Shown piece by piece: positions 12,530 through 24,500 of a stretch of DNA of 64,000 nucleotides (positions are counted from its first letter, which is position 1; each line of letters begins with the position of its first letter). The position numbers and the translations under genes were made by a program. Origin of the DNA: Lunularia cruciata (Eukaryota; Streptophyta; Marchantiopsida; Lunulariales; Lunulariaceae). The DNA is taken from positions 15,004,001 to 15,068,000 of the forward strand of contig OX419760.1 of assembly GCA_948567375.1 (NCBI GenBank), in the 5' to 3' direction. The notes beneath the pieces were generated by a model that saw only the letters and a list, made by a program, of their open reading frames with translations, ran no database searches and was not told where the DNA came from.

Positions 12530-14100
12530 AGTTGATGATGTTCTCATCACTATGGAAGCTTAAAACTTTTGGATGCTTTTTTGTGCATAATGGAGATGAG
12601 AAAGAGGTTCTTAAGTGGCATCATGAAGGGAATACTATTTTCAAAGGACTTTGTACTTAGTGATTTGTACAATTGTAGTTGTTCCTTCCATCAATGATGT
12701 CTACTCTTCATGTGCTCCAAATGAAATCTCTACAACAAAGGTTTGTGATTGGCTTGCATGATCACTTGTTTCCCTAAGAGATAATGCCTCCATACCTTGG
12801 TGGCATATATCATTGCTAGTTGTTCTCAATCCCAAGCAAAGTAATTCTTTTTTGTGGTGTTTAGTTGGCTAAACACAAAGGCAATGGGATGACTTCATTT
12901 GGAAATTCTTGTTACAACACTTTAATACAAAAGTGGGAAGTATCAAAATCAACCACATAAGGTAGTTTAGGATCACATGGTTGAAGGATGGGTTGTAATT
13001 ACACCATATGCTTCAATTTTTTGAATGCTTCATTTTGCTTGGTGGTCCATTGAAAGAGTGAAGCCTTCCCCAAGAGATTAATCAATTGTGTAGCCACATG
13101 AGCATAGTAATGGATAAAATTTTGGTAAAATCTTGCTAATCCATTAAATACAAGCACTTTTGTACCATCCTTTGGAGTAGGTCAATTTGGAATGGCCTTG
13201 ATTTTCTCCTCTTCCATCTTGATCCCCTCTGATGAGACTTTATGACCCAAGAAGGTAACTTTCTATCACCAAAAGGTACACTTTGTCTTCTTGCAATAAA
13301 CTTCCATTGACAAAGTCATCTTAGGAATTCTTATACATGATTCATGTGTTTTACCTCTATCTTATTATAGATTAAAATATCATCCAAGAACTCCATCACA
13401 TATCAATCCAATAGCCCATCCAATACTTGATGCATCTGATCCATGAAGACCGCTAGAGCATTAGTGAGCCCAAAAGGTATAACTCTCCATTCAAAATGCC
13501 CATACCTTGTGTAGAAGCACATCCTTCCTATCAATGTGAATTAGCCAATAGCCACTTTGAAGATCCAACTTGGAGAAGTATATGCTATGCTCAATTGTTC
13601 TAGCAAGTCATCAATTCAAGGCAAAGGATATGTATTCTTCAAATTTTTTTTTATTAAGGCCATGGTAGTCAATACAAAAGCAAAGTCCTCTATCCTTCTT
13701 TGGGACAAATAATACTGGTGCTCCCAAAAAGATGTTTTATGTGATATGCAATCCTTTTCTCAAAACTAAATCAATTTTGTTTGAAGCTCTTCCAACTCCT
13801 TTGGTGAGAACCAATAGATTGGTCTATTTACTAGAGTACTTCTTGGCAATAACTTGATCTTGAAGACCATACCACAACCAAAGGGTAACTCCCTTGGAAA
13901 ATGATCTAGAAACACATTTTCAAACACTTGAACTATCTAATCAACCATTTTTTGATTAGGTTTTTGGCTCTCATCAAATAATCCATATGCAGTTGGTTTG
14001 ATCCATGCCAGAAAATAAAGAATAGCTTAATCCAAAGCTTACTTTATGGTTGCTTTATAGACAAACTTCACATCTTTGGATTTATTATTCTTAAGTGTCG
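12530..14100 (-). pseudogene. G: RT and partial RNase H (broken)
   Basis: Read on the minus strand, RT motifs include TRYGHFEWRVIPFGLTNA near 13510-13450 and the catalytic [10 protein letters not shown] near 13395-13360. The following segment matches the gypsy RT thumb and the start of RNase H. There are many stops. The copy was probably silenced long ago. Confidence 0.82.
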
Positions 14101-14217
14101 TACTCAACAATACTAGACAATTGGTAATTCTTATCTTGGTGTTGTACTTGAATTTATCATCAGGTCCAATCAAATTGAACCTTATGATATTCAGGCTAAG
14201 GTAGACCTAGAATGACA

Positions 14218-14454
14218 TCATAGTGTAGAGGTGCTACTACAAACCTCATACACTCCAAATATTCTTTCCCAATGTTGAATGTAATAGGATGTGAGATAAA
14301 AAAATACAAAACCCTTTCTACTATCTACCATCATCAATATACTTTTAGATATTGGCTTAATAGGAATATCTAATTTCTTTGCTAATTGCATGGACATGCA
14401 ATTCTTTGAACATCTAAAATTAATCAAAGTCCTAGAACCATGATCAAATATCAT
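14218..14454 (-). pseudogene. G: aspartic protease remnant
   Basis: The frame contains FDHGSRTLINF followed by LAKKLDIP, which fits the family pattern of an active-site Asp-Ser/Thr-Gly block and a helix after it. Here the active-site serine reads histidine. It lies between gag and RT, as expected. Confidence 0.6.
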
Positions 14455-14459
14455 ATCTT

Positions 14460-15680
14460 ACAAGTGAAGCAAACCTTTACATAGGTCAAGCTTTCAATCC
14501 CATTAGAACTAATCAAGTTCCCAATAGGTTGCTTGATATCTCCTATTGAGATTCTTTGCTTCTCTAATCATCACATTCCATGAACTCTATTTAGGCAATT
14601 TGTTGGGATCATCCATTCTTGAGTGGGCATTCAACAATGCAATGTCTAATTTGATGATAACAAAAGCAATCACCATTTTCTTGTAATCTATCTTTATTGT
14701 AGTGCCAAGTGGTCTTTGTTAGACAATATCAATCTCCATCAATGTTTGCTCCACTACACGTGTGTAGTGTATTGGTAGGTTTTATGAAGGTTGGTGTTGG
14801 TAGATTTTATGAAGGTTGAGATTAAGACCAAGTTGTGGCAACCAAGGAATCAAAGCACTCAGCCAAATGCATGGCTTCTTCCAAGTGTTTGGACTCCCAT
14901 ATGGCCACTTCTAATTTGGTGTGTGACTTCAAGCTCCTCAGAAATCAATCAAAAGCTTCACTTTCTAGTATTTAGAATTTACATTATATGATGTTCTGCA
15001 ATTGAATGATATAGCTCCTCACATAACTAATCTACTTCAATTTCTCCAATCTATCTTTCATGGCTTTTGTAGCATTTATAGCTTAAAATCTCTCAATTAT
15101 TGCACTCTTGAATTCTTATAATGTTTAGATTGGCATAGCAAATTACCAGTTAACTTGCTCCACTCAAAATTGCCACCATAGTTTTGCCACTCCATATAAT
15201 TGGTTTGAAGCCAAAAGAATCTATCTTTGTTCATCTTGAAGATTTGTAGCTTCAAAATAACATTTGCAATCAAACACAAAATTCTCCATTGCACCCAAGA
15301 AATTCTTACCTTCAAATACCTTGGGCTTCAAAAATCAGACTCTCTCTTCTCTTTCTCTAAATGGTGCTCACTTTACATGCTCTTGTCATTGATGGTCTCT
15401 TTCTTCCAACAATCAAGTAAGGTGCTCAATTTGTTACTACATAGCTATGATAACTTCAGGCATTACTTCCATGGCTACCACTTTATCAAACCGTCTACAA
15501 GTCAACATATCCACCACTATTTGTAAGTTGCAATTAGAGGTATCAATGGTTCATCCGACAAAGTGATCACATTCAAAAGCATAAGATGATGAATTGCGTA
15601 AAATTATACTTGGATAATATTTAAAAAAAAAATCCTAATGGTTGGGGGGAAATGGATTTGATGATCCATAAATTCCATAT
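14460..15680 (-). pseudogene. G: gag remnant
   Basis: Minus-strand fragments such as 15315-15097 (WLQTNYMEWQNYGG) resemble the capsid segment of gypsy Gag, but no full frame survives. Placement between the primer-binding site and the protease supports the call. Confidence 0.55.
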
Positions 15681-15683
15681 ATC

Positions 15684-15694
15684 CTCTAATACCA
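15684..15694 (-). other. Primer-binding site of G
   Basis: The minus strand reads TGGTATTAGAG one base after the LTR end. It matches the initiator-Met site TGGTATCAGAG with one C-to-T change. Confidence 0.75.
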
Positions 15695-15695
15695 A

Positions 15696-16204
15696 TGTAA
15701 AGGACCAAGGAGAAAATTTAGAGAATAGAAGACCAAAATGAAGAGATCACATTGGGACACTTGAATAAGATAAACTCCAAATGCCTACCATGAGGTTGGG
15801 CTTTGGTATTTATAAGGAACAAAAAAGGTTCTTGGGAAGCTTCTTAGGATGCTATCTAAAAACCACTTTCTTAGAGTGCAAGCTAAGCTAACCGTGAAGC
15901 TTCTCAAGAAGCTTCTTTCTAGAAGTCACCTACTTGGCATTCAAGCTTAGCTAGTTGGAAAGCTTCCCAACAAGCTTCCCTCTAGAAGCTACCTACTTGG
16001 CGTGCAAGCTAAGCTAGTTGGGAAGCTTCCTAAATAACTTCCTCCTAGAATTTTCCTACTTGGCACACATGTTATCCAATACTTGGAAGGTACTAAGAAG
16101 CTTCCTAGATACTTTTAGAATATTCTTATAATTCTTGATTAATTTGGTCTATTTTCTACTTTGTTAGTCTTGACTAACTCATTTGTAAACTCCATATTGT
16201 TACA
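15696..16204 (-). repeat. Element G 5' LTR with 63-bp tandem units
   Basis: It runs from TGTAAAGGACC to ATTGTTACA on the plus strand, 509 bp. Inside are three consecutive 63-bp units (15881-15943, 15944-16006, 16007-16069) preceded by a partial one. Each carries the near-palindrome GGAAGCTTCC. Confidence 0.88.
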
Positions 16205-16284
16205 AAGGACCAAGGAAGAAAAGATCAAGCATGCAAAAAGCCTCCAAGTGCTAGAAGACAAGAAGGCTAATGGAGCAAGTTGTG
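16205..16284 (+). pseudogene. K: coiled-coil segment between G and E3
   Basis: One frame stays open through the segment and reads KEEKIKHAKSLQVLED, a continuation of the charged helical coding seen at 11658-12077. It ends at the TTGTG target of E3. Confidence 0.5.
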
Positions 16285-17063
16285 TGTGATAACTCGACAA
16301 ATATCACTTTTGCGGTAATCAGGTAAGTAAAGTTTGTTCCCATAGAGATACGAGTCAAAATGTCCAAATATGAAGTCAAAGGTCACAATGTAGTTCTTTT
16401 TGGTTGCGTCTTTAATCTCTTAGGTAGAAACCACACCTAGAAGAGAATAACAAGCACTGATTCACAATCTCATCACAAACTACACTCTTTAATCACAACT
16501 CCATCAATTCTTTCCAAACAATCTTGATTGTGATGGTTCAGGCTCTCCCAAAAATGGCACTTCACTACAAAACGACTTTGCCTTAGAATTGTGTTCTACC
16601 CCTCCATTGAAGGCACAACTCCCTCAATTGAAATTGCTTCACATCAACTTTGCGCTGCACTCACAAATGTAGAATACTACCAACACTACAATTCCTCTTA
16701 GATCTGTCAAGGCATTGCTTTGATTGCACTTCACTCAGGATCAAACACATAGAATGGAGATCAAGGCTGTGGAATCCAACATCCAACAAGCACATTGACT
16801 TGCAGTTTGAATTTCTCCACACACTCACAGAGTTGATACTCAAAATCAAGCTCAAGTGACGAGCACTACTTCACAACACTTTGCTTTATCTATTCTCAGA
16901 AATTATGAGCACTGAACAACAATTTCTTACAAATGCCACCTTTAGATAGTGAAGCAATCAACAGTTCTAACAAAAATATCATTTCCTAACAACTCTACAA
17001 ACCTATAGATCCAAAATGACAATGCACCTCTTCATATCTACCTCTTCAATCTCAATTTTGTTT

Positions 17064-17408
17064 CTAATCCAATCCGATGTCTACTTCTTCCTCAGCTTTC
17101 AAACCTGATCTTGAAGTAACTTCACTCCCTACTTCTCTATCCTCGGGTTTCACAACTCCTAATTCCTCTACCAAATCTAATAGTTCTCTTTCTTGATCTG
17201 AAATTCCACTAGTGGGTAATCTATCTAACATTTTATCTCCCGACCCACTCTTCTCTAATGTCTCCAATGGTAACTCCAAAGACATTTGCACTCCTATGTT
17301 ATCTACTTTGGGTCTAACTACTATCAATTCCTTTATTAATTCTATTGTGTACTCATCAAGAATTGTAATTGAAAGCATGGGTACACTATCTAAGCCTTCA
17401 ATTTGCAA
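17064..17408 (-). pseudogene. E3: C-terminal fragment of the LTR-encoded protein
   Basis: It contains VDNIGVQMSLELPLETLEK and ends ...EEEVDIGLD. This aligns with the C-terminus of the E1 protein (TDVGVQVSSDLRIDTLEK ... NDEVDIGSG), which shows that all three E copies share the frame. The upstream part of the protein is missing or scrambled in E3. Confidence 0.75.
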
Positions 17409-17679
17409 CCCACTTTCCGCTAATCACTCATGTAACTGACCCAAAGACACTTACAGTCTGATCTTGCACTTTGGGTTTATTCACTACTATTATTTCTTTT
17501 TTAATTTTATCATATCTTCAATCAAAACTGAAATTGAAGTCATCGGTATTTTAATATCTTCTTTCCTTACTCTAACTTCCTCTCACACCTTTGGCAAGAT
17601 TCACAAAGTCACCTTCACTACACTCCGAGGTCTGTCTACCTCAGATCTAGTCATCTTTGTCTTGAGGCAAAGTCTCATG

Positions 17680-17770
17680 ACCCGAAGTCATGTAAACCCA
17701 AAGTCCAAAGTCTCAAGTCTCAAGTCCAAAGTTGGGTAGACCCAAAGACACCAACCCGAAGACACTAAAC
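17680..17770. repeat. Short AAGTC/AAAGAC-rich tandem stretch in E3
   Basis: The words CCGAAGTC, CCAAAGTC, CTCAAGTC and CCCAAAGAC alternate over about 80 bp, giving a degenerate minisatellite. It lies near the junction between the alignable and non-alignable parts of E3. Confidence 0.6.
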
Positions 17771-18199
17771 TACTATGTAGATCTACTCCCAAAACTTCAA
17801 ATGCTTGTAATGTTTGCTACAGAACTTCAAACTCTGCGATTTTAGTAGCAATAGAAAGCCCTGAACAAGATGCTTCCAACAAGATATAGCACACATGATT
17901 TGAACTTGTGATCAATGAGATATGTCCCCCAAAAGAATCCCAACTTGTAACTTTCATTTCTCCTTTAGGTTTGCACTCCTTCAACGTCTGGTCCAAGTTT
18001 TTTTCCTCCTCTAACACAAAGTAAGCTTCTTTGGGTTTGATCCAGTCCAAGTTGTTCTTCCTCTTACATGAAGTTGACTTCCTAAGGTCTGATCAAAACA
18101 CAAGTTTCCTCTCATTTTTTCTCCATTTGGTTTCAATTTGGTTTCAGCAAGGCACTTCTTCTTCAAAACTAGTCTAAAATGAAAAATGTGGGTACCAAA

Positions 18200-18510
18200 T
18201 TGTGAAAGCAAAGGGAGGAAGATCAATTGAAGGCAATATATCAATTGGAAGAAACCTAGGCCCTTTTCATGGAGATGTTGAAGGAAGATGGAGCAATGCA
18301 GATCTTGAGGATTAAACATCATAAATTGAAGATGCAAGTCCAATGCTTGCAAAATTAGGCCTATGAGGAGGAGTGCATGAACGTTTTATCCATGCACTTG
18401 AAGGAGCATTTGGATAGATAGTTTAATTAAGTATCCCAAACCTTCTTGCTAGAGATAGCTAGGTATCAAGCCTAGACAAACCAACTCATTAGATACCTAA
18501 GAGATTAATG
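18200..18510 (+). pseudogene. K: distal coiled-coil segment
   Basis: After E3 one frame reads LFMEMLKEDGAMQILRIKHHKL and then NVLSMHLKEHLDR, with few stops and regular hydrophobic spacing. It fits the C-terminal coiled coil of the protein begun at 10678. Stops at the end mark decay. Confidence 0.5.
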
Positions 18511-19690
18511 AAGCACTTCACTCCTAGTAGTTCCAATCCAAGGCACTCCCCCATAAGGAAGTCCTTTGGTAAGATAAGCACTCTTTAGTAAGGATTAGGT
18601 TCTCAAAGGTGTATAGTTGTTGCGCACTCTGAGTAGGTCAGTCATGCATGCACCTAGCATTACATGTATTTTACAGGAGTGCTCTTAGAGTTAAGTGGCA
18701 CTCAGAGTTGTATAGAGTTGAGGACAAGTGCCCTTGGAATTGTATTTCAATTGGGATAGTACATACTTGAAGAGGAGTGCCCTTAGGTTTGTACATGTAC
18801 TTGGAATTGTACACTAAAACTAGATTAGGTGGGGTTTGATATCTCCTTTGACATATGTAGGAGTCTAATGATTATGTAGACGATTAGGATAAAATGGATT
18901 AGGATAGTAAAATCAATGTGGACAATTTAGACTCAGATTTTTCAGTATTTACTTGGGATTTTGATCATTTTTGCTTGGAGCCAGACTTTTATATAAGGTT
19001 GAGTGCTACTTGCACTTATGTTTGTTCTTTTTTGTAGTGCAAGCTTTGATTACAAGTAGAGAGTGCTATTACTTCTTTGCAAGTTGTGTGTCCTACATTT
19101 TCCATGTTGTTTCAATGTCTCAGCAAGGGTAGAGATGAGAAATTTCACAAAAGGTCTTCAATGCTTAGTGCCAAGCAGGTACTTGCCACTAATCAAGGTA
19201 TGCACTAAAGGATTTGAAGGAGTGAACTTGTGCAACAAGTGGATTAGGAAGCTCACTATGCAAGCAATACCACAAAATTGAAAAGTGTAGGTAAGAAATA
19301 GCAAGAAGTTTAGTCTTGCAAGTTGCATCTTCTAAGAAAGCTAGAACACATTTGCTTGCACTACATCTTTGGAATAGAATGGCACTTGGAGTTGGATGGA
19401 CCATCACCTTTAAGAGCAATCATGGCTATATTTTAGAGTGAAAGTGATTGATTTTTGTGATTTTATTTTTGCTACAGTTCTCCACAAAAGAGGTTTCTTG
19501 GGTATAAACCTCTTCTAAAGATGGTTTCTACCCAAGAGGTTAAACAAAAGACAATAAAATACTAAGATTTGGTGACAATGCATGTTTCATTTCACTTTCA
19601 GGCATTTCCAATAGTATCCTCATGGGAACAAGCTATTCTTATTGACTATATTATAAGTACATCAACACTAAGTTTTCATACATAGCATCA
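18511..19690 (+). other. K: downstream LTR-like region, noncoding
   Basis: It is rich in GCACTC/GAGTGCC words like those at 9430-10330. Near 19480-19560 comes GGGTATAAACC...GGTTTCTACCCAAGAGG, which resembles the tail of the E LTRs (GGGTGTAGTTTCTACCTGAGAG). This suggests the 3' end of a giant LTR related to E. I cannot fix the exact end. Confidence 0.45.
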
Positions 19691-19860
19691 ATGATAACCC
19701 CAACTCCAAATCCTATAAAAACCTTCAATTGGTTTAAGGATGCTCTACCCAAGGATATTCAAGATTTTTAATCTACAAATCTAACCCAAGCCTTCAAGGA
19801 AGCACCTTGTTGGGCTCAAGCTAACAAGCAAGATGTGGTCCAAACCAGGGACCTTGATAC
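19691..19860 (+). pseudogene. K: start of gag (truncated)
   Basis: An ATG at 19691 opens MITPTPNPIKTFNWFKDALP, then a stop near 19770, then readable FKEAPCWAQANKQDVVQ. Position just after an LTR-like tail suggests the Gag N-terminus. It is cut by the truncated left end of the E1 element, whose exact junction I place only roughly at 19860. Confidence 0.4.
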
Positions 19861-19869
19861 GATGGGCTT

Positions 19870-21480
19870 GATGAAGGCTGTGTGTCTTGGGTTTGGTATA
19901 CCGTATCTTTGTTTTCATCTTGATCCCACCCACGTACCCAATCTATTTGTTGCACTGGAAATGTTGTGCGAGTTAAACACTCCGTATTAGCGTGGCCGGA
20001 TTTACCACACGTAGTGCACCATACATTTTTTCATCCAAATGACGGGGGTTTTCTTCGGTCCTTTTCCCCAATCATCTGAATTTTAAAATCCGCAAACTCT
20101 TTAATCAGAGTTTCTAACTTTTGATCCGCCTTGGATATATTCTTTACTGGCGGTGTTACAGGCTTCTTTCCCCCATGTCTTCATATTTTTCTTGGATTGG
20201 GTTCTTCGTCTGATTCCGAAGAAGAACTAAAAGAAGTGGAGGATTCTTCCGAAGAAGGAGAAGTACTTTGTGAAGCTCTTCGCCTTGGCTTTTTGCCTTT
20301 CTTCTCACAATTTCTTTGATTACTGGATGAGTTAGAATGAGCCACCTCATATTGGGCAACATGTTTGAGGACTTTGTCCAAAGAGGTTACATTTCTCTCC
20401 CTGGCAAAGATTCAAATCTCCGGTGAAAGCCCGCCGAGAAACCAGGTAATGGCTTGGGCATCGGAATAACCCACCACCCCAGATTGCTTCAGGACTCGGT
20501 TCAATAAGGCCATGAACCGCTCAGAGTAATCTCTCAATTTTTCTTCTTTCCTCAATCCAAATCATTAAGTGCCACGAAGACACTTGTATCATAATCCACC
20601 TCCCAAAATCGTTCTAGGAAGCCCTTTCGTAAGTCTGCCTAGTCTGCTGGTGTAAATCCCTTCTGCATTACATGAGTATACCAGCTCCGAGCCTTCTTTC
20701 GGAGCAGACTTGGAAAAATCCGCAATTGATCCGCAGAGTCATGTTCCTTATTGGCAAAGGAAATGCCTTCAAATTCCTCAATGAATTCATCTGGATCTTT
20801 GTCTTGCTTGGTACCTTTATACTTCTGGTAAGCATGCCGGGTTACGGGTTACAAAGACATCGTGTGGTGCGGCGGATTAAAGTGTGGTAAGTTTGAACTT
20901 ACGGGAACTGCAGAACTACTTGGTATGGACGCCATGTTGTTTGCCCATGGGTTCCAATTTGTCAAGTTCAAATCGGGGTCTTCTTTGGCAGTTTCTTCTT
21001 CTCTGGTTGTGTCGACTTCAACCCAATCAGAAGTAAGAGGGTCCACAACTTCAGTCTGTTCTTTGAATCTCCTTCGGGATAACCGAGGAATTTTTTGTAC
21101 CAGATGTTGACACTCTTCTTCCGTAAGTGTTTGTGCTGTCTTTTCTCAAATGAACTTCTTAATGAAATCGACTTCCTTTACAGCTTTAGGGGAAGTTGGT
21201 GTACTAGGTCGTAGCGCGTATGTCTGCCCGCTCAAGTCTTTCTTGTTCTTGGAAGATGAGGATGAAAAGTAGCCTTGCCAGCCTCCTTCGCGTCTCTTTT
21301 GGTCAAGTTTGAGCAGGGCTGCTTGCACTTCGTGAAGAAGTTGAAAGTCCAACTCTTCTTGTTTGATTTTGTCTGAAGTGTATGGGGATTTCAAACATTC
21401 ATCTTCTTCACGTTGCACTGCTCATCTTTGAGCTCTCTCTTCCCGTTGTTCTCTCGATGCAAACATTCATATTGCATGAA
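19870..21480 (-). pseudogene. E1 element: gag
   Basis: The minus-strand frame includes 21418-21146 (N-terminal part), 21046-20849 and a capsid segment near 20820-20560. The capsid has KDPDEFIEEFEGIAFANKE and KARSWYTHVMQKG, typical of a retrotransposon Gag. Next comes a Ser/Glu-rich region at about 20290-20190. A complete zinc knuckle CTTCGKSGHANTEC (CX2CX4HX4C) lies at about 20017-19976. A few stops break the frame. Gag would assemble the particle that packages the RNA. Confidence 0.85.
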
Positions 21481-21533
21481 TACCCAGTTTCAAATTTGGC
21501 TTTGTATTCTTCCACTTCCAAGATTTTTATCCT

Positions 21534-21547
21534 TGGCAGCGGTGCCA
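21534..21547 (-). other. Primer-binding site of E1
   Basis: The minus strand reads TGGCACCGCTGCCA within TTTTTGGCACCGCTGCCAAG, seven bases after the LTR end. It resembles the TGGCGCCGTTGCC-type site of Tat/Athila and related plant elements, and it begins with the TGG that pairs with tRNA CCA. Confidence 0.7.
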
Positions 21548-21554
21548 AAAATCA

Positions 21555-24500
21555 TGTGACAACCCGGCAAATATCACTTTTGCGGTAATCGGGTAAGTAA
21601 AGTTTGTTCCCGTAGAGATACTATCTAGAATTGGTCAAATACAAAGTCAAAAGTCACAATTGCAGTTCTTCTTGATGTCTTCTTTAATCTCTTAGGTAGA
21701 AACTACACCCAGAAGAGAGTAACAAGCTCACCAACTTGACAACTTGTCATAAATACACACACATAATCACAACATAGTCAATTCTGTCCAAACAACTCTT
21801 GATTGTGATGATTCAGATTCTCCCAAAGACGGCACTTCACTGTGAAGACCGATTTCACTTCAGAATTGTGTTCCACCCCTCCACTGAAGGCACAACTTCC
21901 TTGATCAAAATTGCTTCACATCAACTTCATGCTGCAATCACAAATGCAGAATACTACCAACACTACAATGCCTCTCAAACTTGTCAAGGCATTGCTCCGA
22001 TGCACTTCACTCAGGATCAAACACACAGAATGAAGATCAAGGTTGTAGATTCCAACATCCACAGACACATTGACTTGCTCTTCGGAATTCTCCACACACT
22101 CCCAAACACACACACAAAATTGACAATCGGAATTAAGCTTAAGCGACGAGTACTGAGAACATCACTCTGCTTTATCTATCTTCAGAAATATGAATACTGA
22201 ATAACATCATATTGCGATTGCTCCACTTAAATACTGAAGCAAACCGCAGATTTGCCTACCTAGACACCGCTTCCTAACATCTTTTCCTACCTATAGATCC
22301 CAAGTGACAGTCTATCGGTTCATATCTGCCTTTTCCTATCTCAAAATCAACACTTAGCCCGATCCAATGTCTACCTCATCATTGGCTTCCAAACCCGATG
22401 ATCTTCCTACTATTTCACCTTCTTCGGGTATGATTGATTCTACTAATTTCTTCACTAATTCTACAACTTCTTCACTAAAATCTACAATTGAGTTCATGGG
22501 TAATCTATCTACACTCTTATTTTCCCACCTTCTCTTCTCTAATGTGTCAATCCTCAAGTCCGATGACACTTGTACTCCTACGTCTGTGACATCAGGTTTT
22601 TTCTCTACTATCACACTAGTCCAAATTTTCTCTAACTCCAAATTGACTAAATCTAGTCTAAGACTAACATTATTCTCTACCTCTAACATTTTCCTATCTA
22701 CGTGTTCTCTCAACCGGATTAGCAAGGTGTTCATGTCCACGTCTTTGGTTTTTTGTTTTTGAGTCTCCTGCACAAGTAATTTCAACTCATGCAGACGAGC
22801 TTCTTCCAATCTTCCTTCAGCCTCCGTGCTTAAGAGTGCTCGTAATTTCCCTGCAATATCTCCTACTGATTCCAATGCACATCCTCGAGAATGTTCTACC
22901 TTCAACTCTGCTTGATACATCTTCAACTCGTCTTCGTAGTCTGCAGCGAGCATCTTCTTCTCCTCTGAACACTGCATCTTCTACTGTTCCGCACTCTTGA
23001 CAATCTCGCAATTGCTCTTCTTCTTCTTGTCTAGTCGCCAACTCTCTTTGCCATGCTTGATCTTTTGCTGCGGCACTCTTCTTCAAGCTGTCCAACTCAT
23101 GCTCCATCACGATGGTCATCGCCTTCAAATGAACATTTTTGATGTGCACATCACTCACTTCCTCCTTCATCTTGCTCAGCCACATCGCCTGCTCCTTTAA
23201 TTCTCCGGCTTGCTTCTGCAATTCCTTCTCCTTCTCTGCGTAGCTTCCTTGTATCAGGCTCAGCGTTTTCTTCCTTGAGTCTTCCTCCCTCGGATCTTCA
23301 ATTTCTTTATTTCTTCAAACTTGATGCTCCTGCAGCTCCTTCACTTCATTCAACAGGTACTTCACCATCTGCAATTCGTTCATCCCTTTACGTTGATCTT
23401 GGGGAATTACACTACGATTCTCCTGTAGCAGCTCTAGCAATGGGGTGACTATCCTTGTTAAATACAATATTCCAACAAAGTGGTCCGCTTCTTCCTTGCC
23501 ACCTTTGTCTGGAGTCTTCTCCTCTGTCATCGGCTCCTTCATCCAAAGTCGCAATCTTTGTATCTTCATCGCCTCAACACTATCCTCATCTTTGCCTCTT
23601 GAACTGGGCCCCGCGGGATACTACTCCTTCGCTCCGGGTCTTGGCTTGTTCTCTGTCATCGCCTCACCAGCCTCACTTACTACCACCGATTGCTGGACCT
23701 CTGGCTCTCCCTCACTTGCGCTCCCAGACTCCTCACTTTTCAATGTGAGCTCTTCTTCTTCCGAGTCTTCTTGCAACTCAGTTTCTTCATTTGACTCCGA
23801 TCTTGATGATGCCTCTCTTATGACTTTAGCGGTCTTCAACATCAGCCTCCGAGTCTTTCTTTGTATGGGCGACAACTTGGCTTCTTCGGGTTTACTTTGC
23901 TTCTTTGTCTTTGGACTAGTAACATCTTTGATCTTCCACTATCCCGTCCTTGCAAAGTATTTGTCATTTGCTCGCAAATGCAACATATACTGACGCTCCT
24001 CTTCGTCTGCTTCTCGTCTAAAATCAAGGTGCATGTGTGAGACCATACGATGACGCTCGTCTTCGGACAGCAAGTTCAGCCCAAAGTAGAAATGAGCAGC
24101 AAACGGTGCAAAATAATGCGGTGGCGAGCCCGTTCTCCAATTCACCACCATCTGCCTTGTTCGGTGATGGAAGCACTTTGCCCAATTCACTGGTACTCCT
24201 ACAAACATCTGATGGAAGAAGACTGCCTGCTGCATGGTTACATAAGTTGTTCGCTCCGGCTTGAACATGACCATCATCGCTCCCACAATACTTCTTTAGA
24301 TCGGGTCCCGATAGGATTCCACCTTGTAACCATTCGTAGTTCTTGGAGCAAAAAATGAGTTACAAATCTCCGCCGTCTCCTCTGCAACATCACACTTCCG
24401 ATAGAAGGTGACCCCTGTCTGCTCTCTTGCTTCTCTCCCCAATACTAATTTCCAATCCGACTCAGTCCATTGAGCCGGATTGCCTCTCTTCCCCTCCACC

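Larger units (their letters stand above)
12078..16204 (-). mobile_element. Element G: truncated gypsy element
   Basis: It has two LTRs in direct orientation, a primer-binding site next to the right-hand LTR, and a perfect 5-bp TSD: AAGGA at 12073-12077 and 16205-16209. On the minus strand the order is 5' LTR, gag, protease, RT, start of RNase H, 3' LTR. No integrase is visible between RNase H and the 3' LTR, so this copy is internally deleted. It interrupts the coiled-coil frame of K. Confidence 0.88.
16285..18199 (-). repeat. E3: shortened giant LTR, solo
   Basis: The plus-strand left end TGTGATAACTCGACAAATATC (mostly the same as TGTGACAACCCGG in E1) and the right end AATGTGGGTACCAAA define it. 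TTGTG flanks both sides (16280-16284 and 18200-18204). It is about 1.9 kb against 3.7 kb for E1. It keeps the 3' part of the LTR but lacks most of the N-terminal coding, and it holds sequence at 17790-18180 I cannot align to E1. It sits inside the K coiled-coil frame. Confidence 0.85.

Noticed and set aside
22367..22762. Open frame on the plus strand opposite the E1 coiled-coil ORF
   Set aside because: It is the mirror of the minus-strand coding region. E2 and E3 conserve the minus-frame protein, not this one.
23445..23993. Serine-rich plus-strand frame of 182 codons
   Set aside because: It is antisense to the Glu/Lys-rich linker of the E1 protein. Ser/Phe-rich shadows of acidic coding are expected.
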